Below are positions 54,835-64,000 of a stretch of 64,000 bases of DNA, in pieces (the stretch's first letter is position 1; each line of letters opens with the position of its first letter). Below the pieces are notes generated by a model. It was not told the DNA's origin and made no database searches. It saw only the letters and a program-made list of their open reading frames with translations. The position numbers and the translations under genes were made by a program. Source of the stretch: Gordius sp. MW1 (Eukaryota; Nematomorpha; Gordioida; Gordea; Gordiidae); contig OZ038533.1 of the NCBI GenBank assembly GCA_964036665.1, positions 11,988,413 to 12,052,412 on the forward strand, in the 5' to 3' direction.

Positions 54835-57620
54835 TAGAGGTGTGCACGGATCAATCCGATCCGACATCCGATCCGTCCGAACTTGGATAGGATCGGATCA
54901 ACATCTTAATTTTGGAAGTCGGATCGTATCGCATCAACATTTCCTTTTAGTCGGATCGGATTTTTATATTTAAAATAAACAATAATAAGTTCTAATTAAT
55001 TAAATTAATAATTTTTAATATACCTTTTCATAATTATCTTTGCATTCTTTTTTTACTTTACCATTTTTGATGCCCAATACCACCTCTCACCCCTTACTTA
55101 CCCTAATATATTTATCAGTATTTTACTAGCGTTTTTCCCTAGCTAGACTTTCTTGTTTGGCGAGAAAGGAGCTAGTGTCAATGGTAAATCAGCATCTCTT
55201 GTTTCCTTTTTAGCATACGCATCTCTTTCTATCTCAACTCAACTCAACTCCGAAAATCATCAATCACAATCTCCCCTTTCCTTAAAGCACACGCGTAGCT
55301 ACTTTCCCTATTGATTCCGGGTAATCATAAATGATGTAGCTTGCCTTCTTAGAAGCAATCTCCATGGTGCAGGTGTATTGTCGTTGACGAGATGGTGTGA
55401 GTCATGCTGGCTTGAGGGGAAAAAATAATGGGGGGCGGGGGTGTAGGAAATAATCATTGGGATTCGTAACAGCTAGCAAATACAACAATATTGTTTATCA
55501 TATTAAAAACCGCCTTGGAAGAAATAATAAAAAAATTTAAAAGAAATATGCTTCAACAAGTTAAAAAAGAAGACGGAAAAAGTCAAATTTGGAGTTACTT
55601 TGACCTTCTAAATGAAAATGATACATATACCGGTTATGTTATCAGCAAGAAATGCCATCATATCTACACATATAATTCCATGAGGTAGTTCCCATCTTTT
55701 CATCATAAATGTATTCCAAAAACTTCAGCTAAAAATACAATTGACAATTACCAAACCTCTCGCTGAAATCACAAAATTAAAAAAAAAAAATTGAAAAGCA
55801 TCTAATTTATTTTATTTTATAAGATATTCGACCGTTTTCAATCGTTAACGGAGAAGGATATAGAGCAATGCTCCAAGAAGCTCTGAATATTGGTGCCATT
55901 CATGGTCATATAAACGTTGATGAATTACTTTCAGATAGGACTACCTTAAGTAAGAATACATCAAAACTTGCAGATGTAAGTAGAGAAGCATTAATATTAA
56001 AGTTACTCCCCCATTTAAAAGGAAAATCATGTTCAGACACTATCGACCTCTAGACAGATGACTTTGTCAAAATAAACTACTTAACATTTTCTTTACATTA
56101 TATATCCCTCGGAATCCTACATAAGCATATTCTTTTCACTTCAAAAATAGATGTTGAAAAAAAACAGGGGAAAATATTTTAAGAGAAATATCTGTAAATT
56201 TTGAAAAACTTCACATCCCACGGAATACACGAGATTGATAACTTACGTTACCGATCAGGGCTCTAACATGGTCAAAGTCTTGCAAAATCATAAGCGAATG
56301 AATTGCATGTCCCATTTACTGAATACAGTACTACGAAACGTATTCAATAAAATGATTTTACATTCCATTACCTCAGGTTAATGACTTAATAGAAGCATGC
56401 AAAAAGCTAACGACATATATGAAGCAAAGTGGCAAAAATAAACATTTAAATCATACATTGCATCAAGCAATAGAAACTCCAGACTCGATGTTTGAGAGCA
56501 TATTGAAGGAGTATAAGGAACTGACCACATATCTAGCTTCTATAGATATGCCAGAGAAGCTAGATATTGATAAAAATTTGCTGACCAAACTAATTGAAGT
56601 ACTCCGGCCGTTTAAAAAGGCTTTTAGTTCTGGAAGCTGATCAACACCCAACCTTTCACAATATATTGAATTACCAATTACTCAGTGACAATCAGACCAC
56701 GAGCAAACTGATGATTTTGAAGAACATTACGAAATTAATGATCTTAAAAAAGATATTTGCACCCTCAAGTCAAAATTTCTAATCACTCAACAACATAAAA
56801 TTGCCACATTTTTACGCCCAAATTATCGCCAACTCAGGATGCTCCCCCCAAATGAGTGAGTAGGCGTAATTAATGAAATAAGATCCACACTAGCGTCTAA
56901 TAATTTTTTGGTAGATTCTGCAACTGAGATTGAAAATTATGTGGCAAGTAGTAGTGATAGTTAGCCTCAAAAAAAGACAAAAAAGTAATTAACATACATT
57001 TAAATATGTATATATATTACAAAAAATAAATTATTTAATTTATATTTTAAAATAGTTAATCAATGGGAAGATGAGCAGGAAGAAGATAAAACCCCCGATG
57101 AAATCTCAATTTTTCGTTAAAAAATGAAGATTGCAAATATGATTTAAAAAATGATTTGCTGAAATGGTGGGTTTCATATCAAACAGTCCTGCCAAGGCTT
57201 TATAAGCTGGCAAATAAAGTTTTAGCTATACCTACTACCTCTACCACTTCGGAAAGAATTTCTTGGTGGCTGGAACAACGTTAGAAGAAAGAAGAACGCG
57301 AATTAAACCAGAAAATTTAGTTTCTTTATTATTTTTATATGATAATATGGAATTAGTCAAACATATTTTTTTATTTATTTCAGGTCTATTAAATTGCTAT
57401 ACCTTTTTTTAAATTTTGAATTTAATCATCAATAAAAAGTTCTGTTCGTAAAATTTTAATGTAAAAATTTCGGATCGGATTGGAGCGAATTTAGATTTTA
57501 AAAAACTCGGATCGGATTGGATTTAGATTTTAAAAAACTCGGATCGGATCGGATATAAAATTTTTCAAAAACCCCTCGGATCGGATCGGATCAAAAAAAT
57601 TTGATCCGTACACACCTCTA
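54835..57620 (+). mobile_element. hAT transposon, 2.8 kb, with perfect 8-bp TSD
   Basis: Termini are TAGAGGTGTGCACGGATCAA on the left and TTGATCCGTACACACCTCTA on the right. ACATGGGT flanks both sides (54827-54834 and 57621-57628). Subterminal regions are arrays of ATCCGATCCG / CGGATCGGAT. It holds a BED-finger and transposase remnant on the plus strand. The exact target duplication indicates a fairly young insertion; the coding region is broken. Confidence 0.94.
55491..57365 (+). pseudogene. Broken hAT transposase with BED zinc finger
   Basis: 55491-55688 contains SQIWSYFDLLNENDTYTGYV followed by ISKKCHHIYTYNS, a BED-type finger in which a Cys before KKC is replaced. 55835-56053 matches the RPFSIVNGEGYRAML to INVDELLSDRTTLS part of the transposase. 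56240-56640 includes CMSHLLN and LIEVLRPFKKAF. About 57150-57365 has LAIPTTSTTSER, then VAGTTLEERRTRIKPENLVS, the hAT C-terminal dimerisation region. Stops and frame changes separate these pieces, so no functional product is expected. Confidence 0.9.
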
Positions 57621-58280
57621 ACATGGGTAGAGTCCCAGCGGTGTCCAAAGGGTGGGACTCTTGGCAAGGTTTAGGGGGGGGGGCGATAGGCTCAAAAGGT
57701 TTTAATAAATGTTAAAAAACTCATCATAAGATGTTGAGACAGGATCTAATCGAGCAAAAAAAAAGAAAAAGATTTTGTCCTCGGGCAGAGCTCTGACAAA
57801 TTAAAAATTCACATATAGGTCAAGAAATGTTTTTATAATTTTATTATTAGGCTTTTGAAAAAGGTTCACAAAATTACACATTTTAATTTAAAAAAGTCGG
57901 GCCGAGCTTTAGTGGGGACTTATTATGAAAAGGACTTTGGTCTCGGGCCACAGACAAATTAATTTTAAATAGCGATCATTAATTTATTATTATTAATACA
58001 TACAAGTTGGACAAGACAGAGAAACAGACTTTCCTAGGAATGAACCCTAATTGAATAATAAAAGTAACTCCGCTCTATAACTAGAATCGGGTTTCCCTTT
58101 TATAATTTCAAGAATGTAATTAAAATTGAAGATCAATAATTATACAATTAATTTGGAGATAAAGCACAATAATAAACTTTAAAATTGTAAGAAAGCAGGA
58201 TACAGTATTTATTCAATGGCTTTGGAAACAAAAAGCTATATTTTTATCCGGCAAATTCTTATAAATATTTAGGCCAGAGG

Positions 58281-58942
58281 TAGAGGCCTTCACGGGATGC
58301 CCGAAGCCCGACCGGGCCCGATTGGGCTTCGGGCCGGGCTCGGGCAGAATTTAATAAACAATCGGGCATCGGGCTCGAGTCGGGCTTGATGAGGCGGCCT
58401 GAGGCCCGAGCCCGGCTTGAATTTACTAAAGCAAACTGCTTTTATAAAATATGATTTAGACAAACTCAACTCGATATTAAAAAATTATCATACACCATAC
58501 ATAATATAGCTTCCAAGCTTCAGCTTTTAACCCCTGTCTATTATAATATTTTGACCTAAATTGCTAATCTTATTCTAGTATTTAAATATATTAGAAATAA
58601 AATAAGGAAATATTTTTAAAAAAAATTATTTGGAACTGTTGGATAAAATATATTTTATAAAGTTAGATTTCCAGTTTTAAATAAATAGCTGAATAAATTG
58701 TAGCGAGTGAAAATGAAATTTTATTTCAAATTTATCCTAATTGTAAATATGAGTGATAACAATTTAATGAATTATGTAATTTTTGGTAAAATTTTAATAT
58801 TAAAAATTTTTAAAATTTTCAATTTAAAAATCGGGTCGGGCTTAGGCTCGGGCCAAAAATAAAAAAGTCGTTCGGGCTCGGGCAAAATAAAAACTGAGAC
58901 GTCGGGCTCGGGCAGAAAAAATATCATTTTGTAGGGCCTCTA
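58281..58942. mobile_element. 662-bp hAT MITE with GGGCTCGGGC subtermini
   Basis: The left end is TAGAGGCCTTCACGGGATGC and the right end is ATTTTGTAGGGCCTCTA, with flanks GCCAGAGG (58273-58280) and GCCAGATG (58943-58950), 7 of 8 identical. Subterminal sequence is packed with CGGGCTCGGGC / GCCCGAGCCCG. The middle is AT-rich and non-coding. Confidence 0.8.
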
Positions 58943-58950
58943 GCCAGATG

Positions 58951-59548
58951 TTATGCCTTCCATCGGAATCAACAATAAAAGGTAGAGTTCATCCTTGGAT
59001 ATAAAGCCACGTATAATTTTTTTAGCAAATATGCAATTATTTATTAAAATTTGTCTTTATATCAAAAAATGTAATGGTGTAATTCTAATTATAATGTTCC
59101 GTACAGTTTTTTTAAAGCCTACGTGATGAAATTAAAGATTTGTAAGAAAAAACGAATTCATATCTTTAATAGCTAAATGTATGGTGAATTTGCTATGCTT
59201 TAAAATATTTATTGGGATGGTAATCAACCTTCTGTATCGTGTATATGTACCCACAATAGTTGGGTTTATTTTAAACAATTTCTTGCGTCTTGATTTATTA
59301 AGAGCGATGTCAAGATTTAGCCTTTTGGTTATCATAACTATGTCCACTCGCCATTTCCACATAACAAAGAGCGTTGTCTTCCTCGGCACTTCATGAATAC
59401 TATTCATTTTGCATTATTAGCATCCCTTTTTAGTATATAACCATGCCCTTCTTAACCTATATTCGTTCCCCTGGCCGCCTAGGTGGAATACCCATTTTTG
59501 CGCTGAGAAAGTTATTAGTCATAAGGTCAAGGTTAGCATTGTATCCCT
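58951..59548. other. No recognised gene
   Basis: Two opposite-strand frames overlap at 59132-59407. The minus-strand one is basic (KSRRKKLFKINP) but has no motif I recognise and no supporting splice context. I do not call a gene here. Confidence 0.3.
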
Positions 59549-61323
59549 TGATACGTGGATTCCCCCTTTCCCCCAACCCTTTGTAAAACAGTGTATCTCA
59601 TTCGATTAATTACAACATTTATTGTTAGATTTCTACATTGTCGGATCTTTTGATCTTATATCTTATACGAGAAGTACATTTGCCTATCACTATCAGAGGC
59701 ATACTCACTGAGTAACCCCTTTTCCTGTAACTTTAAGTACATAGTGATACTTTTACTTTCTATTTAATTTCCGTACGTGTGTGACTTTACCCCCCTCCCC
59801 CCGACGCGCTTATACTTATTTTTTTATTTCTCCCCATATTTGATTATTTATCAACATGAACACGCATCAGTAATTTTAATATACGCGTGTGATCGTATTG
59901 ATATTTTAATTCTTGTGTGATTTAATTATTATTTAATTCTCGGATACAAAATAAATTAGGTAAAGTTCTATGTAGTAAAAAGGAGTTTAATAATTTTACC
60001 CCTCTTCCTAAATGGGAAGAGGGTGTCCCTTTATTATGCAGCTATTTCAATATCTCCCCTTATTCCTATTCCTCATAGCTTAAATCCCATCCTGAACAAA
60101 TATAAAGATTGCATCATCTTATTGGAAAATAGAATAATGGTGTCAGAAGACAAATTCTCCCACTCCTACCCTTGAAACAATCATTTAAAAATAATTGGCA
60201 ACAAATCCCCCCTTCTGCTGAATGAAATAAATCATATTCTAGAGATTAAATTCTTATAACTGGAGAAGAACAACGAACAAATTATCACCTGATTGCGTCA
60301 AAACTAAGGGAAAACTAAATCGTACTCAAGCGTCAGCCATGTTAGTGCTAATAAAGCTATAGTTAAGGTCGGATCTGTGCCTATGACCATAATTGTTAAG
60401 GAAGCGGGTGTCTCCTTAATTTTCAGATGAGGGCAAGAGTTCCTCATGTATGGAGGTAAAGGTATATACAAATGCTGAGAATTCCTCATTTAAGATGGAT
60501 CGTAGGACAAGAGTATCCGATAACGAATGGCAGGACGCACCGAATAAAGGATTATTCCCACATTATTTTATAAAAGGTTACACATGTCGTATATAATAAT
60601 ACGCGAGGTTAATTTTTATAATTAGTATAATATTGTTGATATATTATATTATGGCGATGATAATATGGTTTAATATTGTAAGTCAGTCGAATTTAGCAGA
60701 TAGATTTTTGTCTATAAATATCCCTACCCCTAGCCCTTGATACGTGGATTCCCCATTTCCCCCAACCCCTCGTAAAACAGTGTATATCATTCGATTAATT
60801 ACAGCATTTATTGTTAGATTTCTTAACATTGTCGGATCTTTTGATCTTATATCTTATACGAGAAGTACATCTGCCTATCACTATCAGAGGCATACTCATG
60901 AGTAACCCCTTTTCCTGTAACTTTAAGTACACAGTGATATTTTTACTTTCTATTTAATTTCAGTACGTGTGTGACTTTACCCCCCTCCCCCCGACGCGCT
61001 TATACTTATTTATTTCTCCCCATATTTGATTGTTTATCAACATGAACATGCATCAGTAATTTTAATATACGCGTGTGATCGTATTGATAATTTTAATTTT
61101 AGTGTGATTTAATTATTATTCAATTCTCGGATACAAAATAAATTAGGTAAAATTCTATGTAGTAAAAAGGAGTTTAATAATTTTACCCCTCTTCCTAAAT
61201 GGGAAGAGGGTGTCCCTTTATTATGCAGCTCGTTCAATATCTCCCCTTATTCCTATTCCTCATAGCTTAAATCCCATCCTGAACAAATATAACGATTGCA
61301 TCATCTTATTGGAAAATATAATA
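59549..61323 (+). mobile_element. Short LTR retrotransposon with two LTRs
   Basis: Two direct repeats, 59549-60136 and 60738-61323 (about 588 and 586 bp, starting TGATACGTGGATTCCCC), are nearly identical. Right after the first lies TGGTGTCAGAAG (60138-60149), the start of a primer site complementary to the 3' end of tRNA-Leu, which fixes the orientation. The internal 600 bp has no gag or pol frame, so it is a nonautonomous or gutted element. I could not confirm a 4-6 bp target duplication. Confidence 0.82.
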
Positions 61324-61546
61324 GTTAGTATACACCTAGCCTCCAGAGAATTCTCACCATCTTGGTGAGGAGTGGTTAGACACATTTATAGTAGAAATGA
61401 CTGACAAGTTTTTACAGAACAAATAAATACTTTTAGGTTCAACCTCTATTATTTATGAAAAAATGCAAAACTCTTATATATATTAATTTGTGATTATGCA
61501 TTTTAACATTAAATGGTTTTTAGAAAATTAAAATCCCCTTCACAAA

Positions 61547-61729
61547 TTGTACACCCTTAGCTGTGTCATACAGAGGGCATTACACAAATGCAATGGCAGC
61601 TGGCTCTACAAGGTGTTCCGCGATGTCCAAACACTAGGCCATGATTGGAATTCATTGCTGACCATCATGCAAGACAGGAAACTTTGGAAAGACTTCTCAA
61701 AAAACCATTTATTGCGGCTCTCTCATTAA
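61547..61729 (+). pseudogene. LINE reverse-transcriptase C-terminal fragment
   Basis: It contains FRDVQTLGHDWNSLLTIMQD followed by RKLWKDFSKN, resembling the (D-L---G--W-----AQDR--W+) tail found after the reverse transcriptase in RTE/CR1-type elements. Nothing upstream encodes the rest, so it is a 3'-end fragment. Confidence 0.4.
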
Positions 61730-61966
61730 GGATCTTCACACGGATTATTCATTTACGACATTATCATTAAAGCTTTACATTATTCTCAAGTCAATAGGTA
61801 TTACATATTTAAATGTCATAATTACATTGCATATTAACCATTTTATTACAGCATACTCACACACGTTATCACTAACGTGGCCTGATGCGCCATTTGGCGT
61901 TAAAAGGGGCTCAATCTTAGATTTCACTAACTAAGCTCTTGGGCGTCTTAGGGGCAAACATACATA

Positions 61967-62259
61967 GGACTAGGCTAAACATTCTCCAATTCTGGTGACA
62001 TATTTCATATCGTAAAATCGCGTTGCTTAAACGTTCTCTTACCGAGTGATAGAAAACAACGCTTTTGCGTTCATTAATTTAAATTTGATTAAAATTATCG
62101 AGAAAATATGAAATGATATGTATAAATACCCTAACTCTAACCCTAAACCAGATGAACGCAAAAGCGTTGTTTTCTATCACTCGGTAAGAGAACGTTTAAG
62201 CAACGCGATTTTACGATATGAAATATGTCACCAGAATTGGAGAATGTTTAGCCTGTTCC
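61967..62259. mobile_element. 293-bp inverted-repeat element with 9-bp TSD
   Basis: Arms of about 105 bp are near-perfect reverse complements (GGACTAGGCTAAACATTCTC on the left, GAGAATGTTTAGCCTGTTCC on the right). It is flanked by a perfect 9-bp direct repeat ACATACATA (61958-61966 and 62260-62268). The loop contains CTAACTCTAACCCTAAACC. It ends 66 bp before the CHRAC1-like start codon. Same architecture as the elements at 29948 and 43510. Confidence 0.9.
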
Positions 62260-62324
62260 ACATACATACATACAACTCTACGTCCCACTTTGTCATTGTG
62301 CTTATTAGCGCAAACTTATAAAGT

Positions 62325-62744
62325 ATGGCAAATTTGAAAGACTCGCTAGTGCAAATCCCTGTTACCAAAGTACGAAATATTATAGAATTAGACGGAGACA
62401 TAAAATTAATTAATAAAGAATCGCTTTTGTTAATTACCAAAGCTACAGTAAAGTTATATATAAAAATGCTTTTACAATAGCAAGGAGCTTTTTATAAGAC
62501 AATTAGTTAATTCTATTCCAACTATTAATCATTCAATTAGAAGAAAACACATAGGTAACTATAATTCATTTAATAATTTATTAAAATTTATGTTATATTT
62601 GTGCAAAATTTTAATTTTAGATATTATTTTATTTGCCTTATAATTGCATTTGAATAGCAAATATTATTAATCATTATATTTTTAAATATAGATAATGTTA
62701 TTGAAGAAAATATATTGATGGAATTTTTAGATGACATGCTATAA
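62325..62744 (+). CDS. CHRAC1: CHRAC1/Dpb3-like small histone-fold protein
   Basis: Three exons: 62325-62447, 62485-62554 and 62692-62744, totalling 246 nt (81 residues plus stop). Exon 1 reads MANLKDSLVQIPVTKVRNII, then INKESLLLITKAT. Exon 2 begins ELFIRQLVNSIP and ends RRKHI. Exon 3 reads NVIEENILMEFLDDML. This matches CHRAC1 (LPLSRIRVIMK, INQEALVLTAKATELFV, then a short C-terminal helix FLADIL) and would form one histone fold. In other animals CHRAC1 pairs with POLE3 in the CHRAC remodelling complex. The first intron is 37 bp and phases agree. The acidic C-terminal tail of human CHRAC1 (131 residues) is missing. An NF-YC/Dr1-family relative is the main alternative. Confidence 0.82.
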
Positions 62745-62796
62745 TAGATGTGATAATGATTATATGTGTAATATTACCACACTATATTTGTTAAAT

Positions 62797-63572
62797 TTAA
62801 CAAATTTTGAAATAATCAATAGTAATGAAATAATTGAACTGTTTACTATATATATTATCAATAGGCAAATGGCTGAGAAAATTATGTAACAATTTAAAAA
62901 TGTGCTGAGGTGTATTTTGTGGCATGTTATTTGTTACAAGTTTGCAAAAGTTTGTAATAAAATCTTCATCATGGGTTCTCATGACACAAATTAGTTTAAA
63001 TAATGACTCAGTGTATAATTCTAAGTTGACAATTTTACTCTATAATATTTTCCACAATATACAAAATTTTATTGTTGATAATTTTACCTGATCAGTTGTC
63101 AATAATGGGTAAAAAATAAGGCATATCCAATTTGTTATTTTGATAATATATGGAGCAATAGCTAATTTTGTGGTAACATGTTTCAGAAATAGTTTGGTCA
63201 ATATAGAAAATAGACCATCAATTAAAATTATATTAGATGCTGTTTTATTGTCAAACACATAATTTGTGTTGAAGATGGTTGGAATAAAGTTATCATATAT
63301 TTCTATTAATTTTTCTGATTTCATTAGCTAATGTATTTTATAAATTTACCTGTCATATTTGATTCTTCCATATTTAAAAGTATTTCATTGACATCTTGGA
63401 CATCTAATTTTGCAATTTGATTTGCATTTATCTTGCATAATATTTTATTAATAATGCACTGATTTGATTCATTATTTTTATCAATTATGGTATTTTCACT
63501 ATTGAACCTTGACATCAAAATAGCAAGGTTCCAGAATAATGACATCATTTTATTGACCTTATCATTAGGCAC
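62797..63572 (-). CDS. Unrecognised gene, C-terminal exons (partial)
   Basis: Three exons join in phase: 63572-63350, 63314-63088 and 63006-62797 (660 nt, about 219 residues). The first is preceded by a TTTATTTACAG acceptor, so the gene continues upstream, probably beyond the window. The protein is Leu/Ile/Asn-rich and looks all-helical (KMMSLFWNLAILMSRFN; ILTKLFLKHVTTKL; FITNFCKLVTNNMP; IFKLLHNFLSHL), as in an armadillo/HEAT-type solenoid, but I do not recognise the family. The 63315-63349 intron is 35 bp. It is convergent with the CHRAC1-like gene, 52 bp between stop codons. Confidence 0.55.
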
Positions 63573-64000
63573 CTGTAAATAAAATTACTAACCATAACTG
63601 ACAAAATAATTAATTAAGGCAAAATTTTTTGGAAAAAATTAAATAATTATTAAACACAAAATTTTAAGGTTGTCAATATTTTTTATAATTTCCCTTATTT
63701 TTTAGAAGTGCACCAAATTCAACTAATGTACATTATGGTACAGCTATATTAAAACTAAAATTATTATTAACAGCTTTTTATAAAAATGAGTTGGCATACT
63801 TTAAGACCACCTTTAACAAATAATACATTTATATTATTAAATCAGTTGCCTATTCATCTTGCTTTATAATTAACAAGCTTAAATAATTTTTAAAAAGGTG
63901 TTTATGCCATTTTTTTTTAATTTGTGACTATTTTCTAAATTAGTTAATAGATTATTTAATTCATATTAATGATGTCTTGTAAAACATAATGTTTTAAATG
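63573..64000. other. No feature recognised
   Basis: AT-rich sequence, probably intron of the minus-strand gene at 62797-63572. I see no exon or repeat that I can support. Confidence 0.3.

Noticed and set aside
59132-59407. Basic 91-residue minus-strand frame
   Set aside because: No recognisable motif, an overlapping frame on the other strand of similar length, and a setting full of transposon debris.

Overview
The window is AT-rich nuclear DNA from an invertebrate animal that I cannot name. Exons are small and many, introns follow GT-AG (one candidate GC-AG), and several introns are only 32-37 bp. Most non-coding DNA is transposon debris. The standard genetic code reads cleanly through all gene models.

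Four genes can be supported. (1) Plus strand, 4954-28876: a KMT2C/KMT2D-type (MLL3/MLL4, Drosophila trr) histone H3K4 methyltransferase. It has about 53 exons and roughly 4,500 residues, with this order: extended PHD, six PHD fingers, HMG box, coiled coil, second extended PHD, FYRN, FYRC, WIN motif, SET, post-SET. (2) Minus strand, 48274-30720: an ABTB2/ABTB3 (BTBD11)-type protein with histone fold, ankyrin repeats and BTB domain. Its 16 exons sum to 5,472 nt, an exact multiple of three, giving 1,823 residues. Genes 1 and 2 converge across 28.9-30.7 kb. (3) Plus strand, 62325-62744: a three-exon, 81-residue CHRAC1/Dpb3-like histone-fold protein whose exons are too short to stand out as ORFs. 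(4) Minus strand, from 63572 down to 62797: the C-terminal exons of an unrecognised, probably helical protein.

Mobile DNA by region: 0-4.9 kb has decayed MITEs, a LINE endonuclease scrap and an inverted-repeat element just before KMT2. The 31.1-34.7 kb stretch is a 3.6 kb inverted repeat inside the last ABTB intron, built from arrays of CCAAT/ATTGG units. Other ABTB introns hold a 2.8 kb hAT-like element with a 133-bp minisatellite (39.7-42.4 kb), a 9-bp-TSD inverted-repeat element (43.5 kb), a TTAA-flanked piggyBac-type MITE (44.75-45.37 kb) and an 8-bp-TSD MITE (46.2 kb). From 49.5 to 61.3 kb almost everything is mobile: a hAT-like shell carrying the CCAAT-array repeat, a full-length but broken hAT transposon with a perfect 8-bp TSD (54.8-57.6 kb), a hAT MITE (58.3-58.9 kb), and a pair of ~587-bp LTRs with a tRNA-Leu-type primer site.

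Three of the genes have chromatin links: a methyltransferase, a histone-fold/BTB protein and a CHRAC-type histone-fold subunit. Nothing in the sequence shows that they are co-regulated. The most unusual signal is a set of unrelated-looking inverted-repeat elements, three with perfect 9-bp target duplications, several carrying short TTAGGG-like arrays in the loop.
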